A stretch of 64,000 nt of DNA from CAWHOW01 sp963831005 (GTDB taxonomy: Bacteria > Bacteroidota > Bacteroidia > Bacteroidales > CG2-30-32-10). The notes below the pieces were generated by a model. It was not told where the DNA came from. It did not search any database and saw only the letters and a program-made list of their open reading frames with translations. Location of the stretch: NCBI GenBank assembly GCA_963831005.1, contig CAWHOW010000039.1, positions 1-64,000 on the forward strand. The letters are read 5' to 3'. Of this stretch, positions 41,961-49,761 are shown in pieces. Position numbers and translations under genes: made by a program. How positions within the stretch are numbered: position 1 is the first letter of the stretch; each line of letters begins with the position of its first letter.

Positions 41961-44258
41961 TTACTCCACTATCCTCAGCTTTGCAAACTTCAGCAGCAGT
42001 TGTTTTTGTCCGTGGCCATCAAAGAAAACAGTGGCTTTCCTGTCGGGTGATTTGCCTTCAATATTGATCACCTTGCCATTACCAAAACGTTCGTGCTCTA
42101 CGTTCATGCCTACCTGCAGTTCTTCAGCAATATTCTCAGTGGCTTTAAAATCGCTGTTTACTGGCTTTTGTATGGCTTTATTAAAAGGAACAAGGTTCTT
42201 CTTAAGGTTTAAAGGGGGAGAAGAAAGTTTCTGTTTTGGTTTGAATGTCTTTGGTTCTTCATCAAAAACAAAATCGTTCTGGGGTGAGGATTTCCTTCTT
42301 GGGAAATCAATGTAAGCGGGATTTATCTCTTCCAGGAAACGGCTTGGCTCGCAGAAGTTTAGATTACCCCATTTATAACGGGTTTCGGAGTATGAAACGG
42401 TTACACGGTTCATGGCGCGGGTAAGTGCAACATAGAACAAACGCCTTTCTTCTTCAAGGTCGGAGCGTGAACCTAACGACTGCATGGATGGGAAAAGGTT
42501 CTCTTCAACACCAACAATATAAACATGCGGAAACTCAAGTCCTTTGGCTGCATGTATGGTCATCAGCGAAACATAGTCACCTTCGTTTTTATTCGGGTCT
42601 TCAGAATCAGTAAGCAAAGCAATATCCTGCATAAATACTTCGAGGGTACGGAGCTTTTCCACCTCGTCTTCTTCCTGCTGTTGTTCAGCAAATTCCTTTA
42701 TACCGTTTAGCAGTTCTTCAAGGTTTTGTATCCTTGCAATGCCTTCGGGGGTTTTATCCTCATCAAGATCTTTTAATATGGTCGAAGATTTCGCAATATG
42801 TTGCGCCACCGTGTAAGCGTCTTTTGTTTTCTGCATGGCAGCGAAACTCTTTATCATGGTGGCAAATTCGTCAACCTTTTCGCCGGCTGCTCCCAGTCCG
42901 AACGACCTGATATTGCTTACCACTTCCCATGGTGACAACTTGTTCTGATCAGCAACCACCAAAATTTTTTCCTGTGTTGTTTTGCCTATCTTGCGGTTAG
43001 GGTAATTGATAATGCGCCACAATGCCTCTTCATCCTTATGATTGATGGCAAGCCTGAAATAAGCAAGCAGGTCTTTTATTTCTTTTCTTTTATAGAACGA
43101 TAGTCCGCCGAATATCTTGTATGTAATATTTAGTTTGCGAAGGGCTTCTTCCATAGCACGCGATTGTGCATTTGTTCGGTAAAGCACAGCAAAACTATTA
43201 TTCATCAACTGGAACTGCATCTTTTGCTCAAAGATGGAGTTAGCTACTTTCAGCCCCTCTTCATTGTCGGATGCGGCTTTCAGCAGTTGTATTTTATCAC
43301 CAATGTCGTTATCAGTCCATATCTCTTTAAATATCTGGTCTTTATTATTCACTATAATGCTGTTTGCTGCATTAACGATATTTTTAGTTGAGCGATAATT
43401 TTGTTCAAGTTTAAATATTTTGATATCAGGATAATCATTCTTCAGGTTCAGTATGTTCTTGATGTTAGCGCCACGGAAAGCATATATGCTCTGTGCATCA
43501 TCGCCTACCACGCAGATGTTCTCATTATTGGCAGCAAGCTTCTTTACAATAAGATACTGTGAATAGTTAGTATCCTGGTACTCATCAACAAGAATGTATT
43601 CGAATAGCTGTTGATATTTGTACAATACTTCAGGAAAATCGCGAAGAAGTATATTCATTTTAAACAGTAAATCATCGAAATCCATTGCAGATGCACGGAA
43701 TAAACGCTGGTCGTAAATGGTATATATTTCACCCAGTCGTGGTTTGCCAGCCGTTTTATCATGCTGAACTATTTCAAAGTTATCAATGTATTCCCTCGAA
43801 GAAATGAGATTGGTTTTAGCACTGGAAATACGAGATAGCACATAACCTACCTGGTAAGCTTTGTCATCAAGTTCCTGTTCTTTAATAATAGACCTAATTA
43901 AGCTTTTAGAATCATCTGTATCATAAATAGTGAAATTGCCCGGATAACCCAGCCTGTGACCTTCCACCCTCAGTATTCTTGCAAAGATGGAGTGAAAAGT
44001 ACCCATCCAGACATTTTTGGCATCAGCAGTACCAACGAGCTTGGTGATGCGCTCCTTCATTTCACGGGCAGCTTTATTGGTAAAGGTAAGCGCAAGTATA
44101 TTGAAAGGATCCTTACCCTGGCTTAAAAGGTGTGCCACACGATAAGTTAACGCTCTTGTTTTACCAGAGCCTGCTCCGGCTATAACCATTACAGGTCCGT
44201 CGGTACAAAGTACGGCTTCTCGTTGTGCGTCATTAAGGTCGTTGAGAAAATCAGTCAA
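41961..44258 (-). CDS. pcrA: UvrD/PcrA-family 3'-5' DNA helicase
   Basis: A 765-residue superfamily 1A helicase acting in nucleotide excision repair, replication restart and removal of RecA filaments. Motifs in order: Q-motif LNDAQREAV, Walker A AGAGSGKT (Lys33), motif Ia LALTFTNKAAREM, Walker B DEYQDT (near residue 223), motif III VGDDAQSIYAFRGA, motif IV EQNYRSTKNI, motif V LMTIHAAKGLEFPHVYIVG and motif VI EERRLFYVALTRA. The C-terminal ~100 residues end in a KOW/Tudor-like segment (GMNVEHERFGNGKVINIEGK) typical of PcrA, which contacts RNA polymerase. It is a single gene. Confidence 0.97.
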   Translation of the reverse strand: MTDFLNDLNDAQREAVLCTDGPVMVIAGAGSGKTRALTYRVAHLLSQGKDPFNILALTFTNKAAREMKERITKLVGTADAKNVWMGTFHSIFARILRVEGHRLGYPGNFTIYDTDDSKSLIRSIIKEQELDDKAYQVGYVLSRISSAKTNLISSREYIDNFEIVQHDKTAGKPRLGEIYTIYDQRLFRASAMDFDDLLFKMNILLRDFPEVLYKYQQLFEYILVDEYQDTNYSQYLIVKKLAANNENICVVGDDAQSIYAFRGANIKNILNLKNDYPDIKIFKLEQNYRSTKNIVNAANSIIVNNKDQIFKEIWTDNDIGDKIQLLKAASDNEEGLKVANSIFEQKMQFQLMNNSFAVLYRTNAQSRAMEEALRKLNITYKIFGGLSFYKRKEIKDLLAYFRLAINHKDEEALWRIINYPNRKIGKTTQEKILVVADQNKLSPWEVVSNIRSFGLGAAGEKVDEFATMIKSFAAMQKTKDAYTVAQHIAKSSTILKDLDEDKTPEGIARIQNLEELLNGIKEFAEQQQEEDEVEKLRTLEVFMQDIALLTDSEDPNKNEGDYVSLMTIHAAKGLEFPHVYIVGVEENLFPSMQSLGSRSDLEEERRLFYVALTRAMNRVTVSYSETRYKWGNLNFCEPSRFLEEINPAYIDFPRRKSSPQNDFVFDEEPKTFKPKQKLSSPPLNLKKNLVPFNKAIQKPVNSDFKATENIAEELQVGMNVEHERFGNGKVINIEGKSPDRKATVFFDGHGQKQLLLKFAKLRIVE

Positions 44259-44416
44259 TGCTTTTTACTTTGAAACTTCAAAAGTAGATGAAATTCCATG
44301 ACGGAAAAAGTTTGTTGATAAATAAATGATTGTGCTGCTTATCACAAATTTAAATAGAATGAACTATTGGTTTTAAAAAAATTATGACAAAAAATATATA
44401 TTTAAAGAAATAATTA

Positions 44417-44424
44417 TACTTTTG
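44417..44424 (+). promoter_or_regulatory. Likely -7 box of the small lipoprotein gene
   Basis: TACTTTTG fits TAnnTTTG and lies 39 bp before the ATG. No TTG occurs at the -33 distance, so this is only a partial match. Confidence 0.4.
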
Positions 44425-44463
44425 CAAAACAATAAACCAAAGTATTAATCTAAAAACGACAAA

Positions 44464-44691
44464 ATGAAAAAAGGACTTATTTTACTATCCGGAATAGCTT
44501 TTATTTTAGCTCTCGGATTAACATCATGTAAAAAGGATTATACTTGCACATGCACAGTTAAAGACAGCAGCGGCAATGTACTTTCTACTTCAAGTGTTAC
44601 CATAAATGATACCAAGAGCAAAGCAACTACAGCTTGCAATGGCATGGTAGTTTCAACAGCAGGTGAAACTGAAACCTGTGCAATCCAATAA
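44464..44691 (+). CDS. Small Cys-containing lipoprotein
   Basis: A 75-residue product whose signal peptide ends in the lipobox GLTSC (Cys22), followed by KKDYTCTCTVKDSSGNVLST. The mature part has four more Cys (Cys-T-Cys, TACNG, ETCAI), probably two disulfides, in a Thr/Ser-rich beta-like body. Similar tiny lipoproteins are common in Bacteroidota, without known function. The next gene encodes a membrane thioredoxin-like protein, but a strong terminator separates them. Confidence 0.8.
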   Translation: MKKGLILLSGIAFILALGLTSCKKDYTCTCTVKDSSGNVLSTSSVTINDTKSKATTACNGMVVSTAGETETCAIQ

Positions 44692-44703
44692 GGTTTACCA
44701 AAT

Positions 44704-44742
44704 AAAAAAAGGGTGTTGATACTTTTCAACACCCTTTTTTAT
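44704..44742. terminator. Intrinsic terminator
   Basis: AAAGGGTGTTGA and TCAACACCCTTT form a strong stem with a TACTTT-type loop and a T run, 13 bp after the lipoprotein stop. Confidence 0.9.
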
Positions 44743-44826
44743 TTTCGTTAAATTAGAGGCCAAATATTTTTTTCTTTATTAATGACTTAACTATTGTCAA
44801 GTCTATTAATACTATTCAGCAATTAA

Positions 44827-45747
44827 ATGAAAAGAACATTCTTTATAATTTTATCTGTCCTGCTTGGTTCAATTTTTCTTATTTCCGCATACGTAAAGTT
44901 ATTTCCTGTTGAATTATTCGAATTGACATTTGTTGACTTAGGAGTTGCCAATTGGATTGTTGCACCTTTCCTTGCCAGGATAATGATAGCTGTTGAATTT
45001 TTCATTGGCTTTTTACTATTCTTTAATTTATTCAAGAACAAATTCACACTAAGGTTTACAATTTCAGTATTAATTTTCTTTACAATTTACCTGTTCTGGC
45101 AATTGTTTACTGAAGGCAATTCAGGTAATTGCAAATGTTTTGGGAGCTATATCAAAATGACTCCATTAGAGTCAATAATAAAAAACATTTTTCTCATTGC
45201 CTTATCCCTTATATTATATAAGTTTCATAAAGGCATAATATGGAAATATTCAAAGATATTGTTTTTAGTAATTATTTTATCATCAATTGCCCTTCCATTT
45301 ATTATCAACCCGGTTGATCTGAATGTAACTGAACAAACCAGCGACGATACAGTAGTAAATTATAAGCTTGACCTTGATGTGCTTTATAATAATCTAAAGG
45401 TAGTCGAGCCTAAGATGGATTTGCGAAAAGGCAAATATATCATTTCATTCATGAGCCTTACATGCCCTTATTGCAGGATAGGCGCTTATAAATTACATAT
45501 CATGAAAAAGCGGAACCCCGGCATTCCCATTTTCTTTATTTTGAATGGCAGTAAAGAGAATTTAAAGCCTTTCTTTGATGAAACAAAAGCTACGGATATA
45601 CCTTATACTATACTTCTTGGGAAAGATTTTGTTAAAATGTCGGGGGTAAGACTACCAGCCATATATTGGGTAAAGGATGGTATTGTAATAAAGAAATCCA
45701 CCTATATAGATATTGACCAGAAAGCAATTGAAGACTGGTTGATGTAA
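44827..45747 (+). CDS. MauE/DoxX-like membrane protein fused to a thioredoxin-like domain
   Basis: A 306-residue envelope redox protein. Residues 1-130 hold four hydrophobic helices in the MauE/DoxX pattern, with the loop GNSGNCKCFGSY carrying a Cys-x-Cys pair. A fifth helix (about 140-160) leads to a thioredoxin-like domain facing the periplasm, with the redox motif CPYC (Cys213 and Cys216, in FMSLTCPYCRIGAYKLH) and the cis-proline region VRLPAIYWV. The fusion probably passes reducing equivalents across the membrane to periplasmic disulfides. No partner is adjacent except the Cys-rich small lipoprotein upstream. Confidence 0.85.
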   Translation: MKRTFFIILSVLLGSIFLISAYVKLFPVELFELTFVDLGVANWIVAPFLARIMIAVEFFIGFLLFFNLFKNKFTLRFTISVLIFFTIYLFWQLFTEGNSGNCKCFGSYIKMTPLESIIKNIFLIALSLILYKFHKGIIWKYSKILFLVIILSSIALPFIINPVDLNVTEQTSDDTVVNYKLDLDVLYNNLKVVEPKMDLRKGKYIISFMSLTCPYCRIGAYKLHIMKKRNPGIPIFFILNGSKENLKPFFDETKATDIPYTILLGKDFVKMSGVRLPAIYWVKDGIVIKKSTYIDIDQKAIEDWLM

Positions 45748-45798
45748 ATACCGATATTAGCAACCTGCAGCCGGCAAACAACTATTGTTTCAAGCCTT

Positions 45799-46323
45799 GA
45801 AGACATTGTTCGAACATTTCGAGAAATTGTTCATTCGATTGGATACATTGTCTATTTGATTGGAGACATTGCTCACTCAATGGGAGACATTGTTTACTCA
45901 ATGGGAGACATTGTTTACTCAATGAGAGACATTGTTTACTCAATGGGAGACATTGTTTACTCAAGGGGAGACATTGTTTACTCAAGGGGAGACATTGTTT
46001 ACTCAAGGGGAGACATTGTTTATTCCGTTGGAGACATTGTCTATTCCGTTGGAGACATTGTTTATTCCGTTGGAGACATTGTTTATTCCGTTGGAGACAT
46101 TGTTTACTCAATGGGAGACATTGTTTACTCAATGGGAGACATTGTTTACTCAATGGGAGACATTGTTTACTCAATGGGAGACATTGTTTACTCAATGGGA
46201 GACATTATTTACTCAATGAGAGACATTGTTTACTCAATGGGAGACATTGTTTACTCAAGGGGAGACATTGTCTATTTGATTGGAGACATTGTCTATTCGC
46301 TTGGAGACGTTGTTACACCCAAA
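45799..46323. repeat. Tandem array E, 25 units of 21 bp with dyad
   Basis: Units begin at 45799 and every 21 bp; unit 3 is at 45841 and the last at 46303. The core is GGAGACATTGTTTACTCAAT, with the dyad CATTG-TTTACT-CAATG. Variants come in blocks: TCAATG (45862-45945), TCAAGG (45946-46008), TCCGTT (46009-46092), then TCAATG again (46093-46239). The block order suggests segmental duplication. It lies between convergent genes. Frames of 137 and 177 residues run through it on both strands with 7-residue repeats but have no start context. Confidence 0.95.
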
Positions 46324-46389
46324 AGGTCATTTACTTCACTGAAAGAACTTTTAGCGCCAATTTTACGCTCCTTTACTCACCCTTATTAA

Positions 46390-48555
46390 TCAATCAACAA
46401 TCTTCATCTCGTTTATCAACCGCTTTGCACCTGCATATTTATCAATAATAAATAATGCATAACGAATATCAAGAGAGATGTTACGGCAATGGTCGGGATC
46501 GAACATAATATCACTCATGGTACCTTCCCAAACACGGTCGAAATTTATACCTATAAGCTGACCTTCTCCATTTAGAACAGGGCTGCCTGAATTTCCTCCC
46601 GAAGTGTGATTGTTTGCAATAAAAGCAACATGCATAGTGCTGTCGGCATCAATATAATGCCCGAAATCCTTGTTATAATACAATTCTTTAAGCTTTCCGG
46701 GGACTTTATAATCGGCAATTGAGGTGTCTTCTTTTTGCATGATTCCTGCCATAGTAGTATAGTAATTATAATCAACGGCATCCCTTGGACTGTAACCTTC
46801 AACTTTACCATAAGCCACCCGAAGACTTAAATTAGCATCGGGATAAAATTTCTTATTGCTTTCCATTTCCCTCAAACCATTTATATAAATGCGGTACAAA
46901 CTATCGAGCTGATCGTTGTAAGTGCTGTACAATGGCAAAATATTTTTGTAGAAATTTGTATAAATCGCCGATGCTACTACAAACATGGGGTCATTAATAA
47001 CCTTCTTTAATTTATCGCGTCGAAAGCCACTTAATAAGGTCTGCACTTTCTCTTCAGAAACAAAAGAGGAATTTTTATAAAGGTAATCAGCATACATAGA
47101 AACATCATCATTATATTTTTCTTTGATCTCAGTTGTGAATATTTCCGGTTTAAATTTAAGGTCGGCTTTCTGGTACATTTCAAGCATAGCAATCAATATC
47201 TTTTTATCCGTTGGTTGGTCATAATTTTTAAAGAAGCCTTTCGAACCGTTCTTCATCTGATCTGCCAGTTTCATCACATCAACAGTCTTCACACTGGTAT
47301 CCCTGCTTTTAGTAATAAGATTATTATAACCCCATGCATTCTTAATTATCTCAACTCCAGCGCCTGCTTCGCTGAAATAATCGTAAGCAAGAGCATAAGA
47401 TGAATAAGCCGAATAAACCTTTTCAAATGCTTTAAGAAGATCTCCGTACTTTGCTTTACGCTTATCATCAGCATTGACCCAATTGGTGAAATCGGCTTCA
47501 AGTTTCTTTTTCTGTTCAACAGCATTCATTCTTTTCAGCCCGGTCATTTCTCCAGCCCATTTTTTCCAGTAATTTGCAATATTTACATATTTGGAAGCAT
47601 ACTGAAGTTTAATAACCGGACTTGCTTTCATGGCAGCATCCATTATTTTAAGCTTTGCATCACGTATAGCCACTCTTGCCGGGTCTTCAATATTTGCAGT
47701 AAGGTTAACAGCATAAGAAGTAAGATATTCTTCAGTGGTTCCTGGGAAGCCATACACCATAGTAAAATCGTTCTTCTTTTCGCCTTTAAGCGAAATGGTC
47801 AATGATTTCTTTGATTTATAAGGAACATTCTTCACAGAATAATCAGCCGGGTTGTTATTGGTATCTGCATAAATGCGAAACACACAGAAATCGCCTGTAT
47901 GCCTTGGCCATTCCCAGTTATCGGAATCACCACCAAATCTTCCAATGGCATCTGGCGGAGCTCCGACTAGCCTAATATCAGTAAATACCTCAGTAATGAA
48001 AAGATAAAACTCGTTGCCATAATAAAAGCTTTTTACCTTGGCTTTATAATGGGTGTTTTTCACTGCTTCCTTTTCAAGCTTTTCGGAATTGTATTTAATA
48101 ATATAGTCTCGTTGTTGTTCTGAAATACCATCACTAACACCATTCAACACTTTAGCAGTAACATCTTCCATACTTACAATAAAAGTAACGGATAAACCTC
48201 CATTGGATAATTCATCTTTGAAATCATTAGCCCAGAAACCATTAATAAGATAATTGTTCTGCTGACTGCTATGTGATTGAATAGTGTAGTATCCGCAATG
48301 ATGATTTGTAAGTATCAGCCCTTTATCGGAAACCACTTCGGCTGTACAACCACCGCCAAACAAACAAACAGCATCTTTAAGACTACTATGGTTAATGCTG
48401 TAAATGTCGTCGGCAGTAAGTTTCAAACCCATGCTTTTCATATCCGGCTCATTAAGCTGTTCAAGAAGGATAGGAAGCCACAAACCTTCATCAGCAAGAC
48501 TTACAAGTGAAAAGAAAGTTGCGACAATAAATAAAAAGAATGATCGCTTATACAT
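46390..48555 (-). CDS. S46-family dipeptidyl-peptidase, DPP11-like
   Basis: A 721-residue periplasmic or surface serine exopeptidase releasing dipeptides. A signal peptide ends near LVSLA (residue 21). The catalytic triad is His86 (ILTNHHCGY), Asp222 (WPRHTGDF) and Ser656 (GGNSGSP). The residue 18 positions after the Ser, in FDRVWEG, is Arg674; the equivalent Arg in DPP11 selects Asp/Glu at P1, whereas DPP7 has Gly. This points to acidic specificity. Length and the final VDIRY-like DIRYALFIIDKYAGAKRL match the family. Bacteroidota use such enzymes to live on peptides. It is a single gene convergent with array E. Confidence 0.93.
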   Translation of the reverse strand: MYKRSFFLFIVATFFSLVSLADEGLWLPILLEQLNEPDMKSMGLKLTADDIYSINHSSLKDAVCLFGGGCTAEVVSDKGLILTNHHCGYYTIQSHSSQQNNYLINGFWANDFKDELSNGGLSVTFIVSMEDVTAKVLNGVSDGISEQQRDYIIKYNSEKLEKEAVKNTHYKAKVKSFYYGNEFYLFITEVFTDIRLVGAPPDAIGRFGGDSDNWEWPRHTGDFCVFRIYADTNNNPADYSVKNVPYKSKKSLTISLKGEKKNDFTMVYGFPGTTEEYLTSYAVNLTANIEDPARVAIRDAKLKIMDAAMKASPVIKLQYASKYVNIANYWKKWAGEMTGLKRMNAVEQKKKLEADFTNWVNADDKRKAKYGDLLKAFEKVYSAYSSYALAYDYFSEAGAGVEIIKNAWGYNNLITKSRDTSVKTVDVMKLADQMKNGSKGFFKNYDQPTDKKILIAMLEMYQKADLKFKPEIFTTEIKEKYNDDVSMYADYLYKNSSFVSEEKVQTLLSGFRRDKLKKVINDPMFVVASAIYTNFYKNILPLYSTYNDQLDSLYRIYINGLREMESNKKFYPDANLSLRVAYGKVEGYSPRDAVDYNYYTTMAGIMQKEDTSIADYKVPGKLKELYYNKDFGHYIDADSTMHVAFIANNHTSGGNSGSPVLNGEGQLIGINFDRVWEGTMSDIMFDPDHCRNISLDIRYALFIIDKYAGAKRLINEMKIVD

Positions 48556-48576
48556 AAATACTTTTAAAAAGATAAA

Positions 48577-48954
48577 TCACTTCACAGCAATTACAGATAT
48601 TTCAACATCTACTCCTTTAGGTAGTTTCGCTGCCTGTATGCATTCGCGGGCATGAAGTTCACCCAGAAAGAAAGAAGCGTAAATATCGTTTACATTATCA
48701 AAATTTTTCATATCAGAAAGGAAGATAGATGCTTTTACCACATTACTGAAATCCATACCTGCTTCTTTCAAAATAGCCTGTATGTTCAACATTACCTGAT
48801 TAGTCTGGATGCGAATTCCTTCTTTTATCAACTCACCATTTTTTGGATTAACGGGTATCTGCCCTGCAACAAATAACATTCCGTTTACAAGTACTCCTTG
48901 ACTATATGGACCAATAGGCTTGGGGGCATTTGGGGTATTTATTATTGTCTTCAT
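48577..48954 (-). CDS. RidA-family reactive imine deaminase
   Basis: A 125-residue protein. I use the ATG at 48952-48954 (MKTIINTPNAPKPIGPYSQ) because the family begins there; an upstream codon at 49005 would add a hydrophobic run with no counterpart. Conserved features are GPYSQG, the VAGQIPVNPKNGELI strand, and LHARECIQAAKLPKGVDVEI with the Arg that binds the carboxylate of 2-iminoacids. RidA hydrolyses reactive enamines made by PLP enzymes. It lies 22 bp downstream of the S46 gene end and is probably independent. Confidence 0.93.
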   Translation of the reverse strand: MKTIINTPNAPKPIGPYSQGVLVNGMLFVAGQIPVNPKNGELIKEGIRIQTNQVMLNIQAILKEAGMDFSNVVKASIFLSDMKNFDNVNDIYASFFLGELHARECIQAAKLPKGVDVEISVIAVK

Positions 48955-49055
48955 AATTTTAATAATTAAAGGCAAAGGTATAATTATTTGATTGTTTAAT
49001 ATCACAAGTTCTCCTCTGTTGATTTTAGATTTAGAAATAATAATTCCGAATTTGT

Positions 49056-49085
49056 TTGGATGAATAAAAAATTGTTCTACCTTTG
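49056..49085 (+). promoter_or_regulatory. Promoter of tRNA-Glu
   Basis: TTG (49056-49058) and TACCTTTG (49078-49085) are 19 bp apart, identical in spacing and -7 sequence to the rpsL promoter. The tRNA begins 16 bp after it. Confidence 0.85.
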
Positions 49086-49100
49086 CACTCCGAATTTAAT

Positions 49101-49174
49101 GGCCCGTTCGTCTAGCTGGCCCAGGACGCTAGGTTTTCATCCTAGAAATCAGGGGTTCGAATCCCCTACGGGCT
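49101..49174 (+). tRNA. tRNA-Glu (anticodon TTC)
   Basis: The cloverleaf is visible: acceptor GGCCCGT / ACGGGCT with a terminal G-U pair, anticodon stem CTAGG-TTTTCAT-CCTAG giving anticodon TTC, and T arm AGGGGTTCGAATCCCCT. CCA is not encoded. It is followed by S20 and may be co-transcribed with it. Confidence 0.97.
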
Positions 49175-49200
49175 ACAAATATTAAGTAACAATTAATACT

Positions 49201-49452
49201 ATGGCATATCACAAATCATCCAAAAAAAGGATAAGAAGCACGGAAGCAAAAAGAGTTTTGAACCGTTACCAAGCTAAAACTGCACGCAATGTTGTGAAAA
49301 AGTTAAGGAATACCAAGGATAAAGAAGAAGCTAAAAAAGATCTTCCAAAAGTTGTTTCCATGCTTGATAAGCTTGCTAAGAAAAGTATAATTCACAAGAA
49401 CAAGGCTTCGAACTTGAAATCGAAACTTACCAAGACAGTAAATTCAAAATAG
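49201..49452 (+). CDS. rpsT: 30S ribosomal protein S20
   Basis: An 83-residue, very basic helical protein: MAYHKSSKKRIRSTEAKRVL, then RNVVKKLRNTKDKEEAKKD and IIHKNKASNLKSKL. The IHKNKASxxKSxL motif is diagnostic. It binds 16S rRNA in the 30S body. It starts 26 bp after tRNA-Glu and ends at a terminator. Confidence 0.97.
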   Translation: MAYHKSSKKRIRSTEAKRVLNRYQAKTARNVVKKLRNTKDKEEAKKDLPKVVSMLDKLAKKSIIHKNKASNLKSKLTKTVNSK

Positions 49453-49477
49453 TTTTTTTTCATAATGTTTGGGGTTT

Positions 49478-49507
49478 AAGCCTTTCCCTGGCAGGAAAGG
49501 CTTTTTT
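49478..49507 (+). terminator. Terminator after rpsT
   Basis: AAGCCTTTCCCTG and CAGGAAAGGCTT form a near-perfect stem followed by a T run, 25 bp after the rpsT stop. Confidence 0.9.
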
Positions 49508-49761
49508 ATTTTTCCAGAGATATTTCTTAAAAATATTTCTTTAACATTAATTAAATTTCCACCCTTGTCAACGAAATGTTTTTCCTGACGAATTGAATAA
49601 TGATAATTCAAATAACCCTGTTTACGAGGCAGGGAAGATTTTTCTTTTGTAACTATTGTTATACTTTTGCAGTAAAATGTTATAAAAATGTTTTTGTATA
49701 CAATCAATATGCACTTTATTGACTGAATAATTAATATTAACAATTGGACATATCTAGAAAC
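49508..49761. other. Intergenic stretch upstream of the SPOR protein
   Basis: AT-rich. A TACTTTTG element at 49663-49670 fits the -7 box for the following gene; no good -33 is found. No gene is seen. Confidence 0.5.

Noticed and set aside
45799..46323. CRISPR array in place of array E (or any 21-bp array)
   Set aside because: Units follow each other without unique spacers, the period is 21 bp with no repeat/spacer structure, and no cas genes are present.
45782..46389. Heptad-repeat proteins encoded on both strands of array E (for example MGDIVYS or KQCLPLS repeats)
   Set aside because: Both strands are open only because 21 is divisible by three; there is no start context, promoter or non-repetitive coding part.
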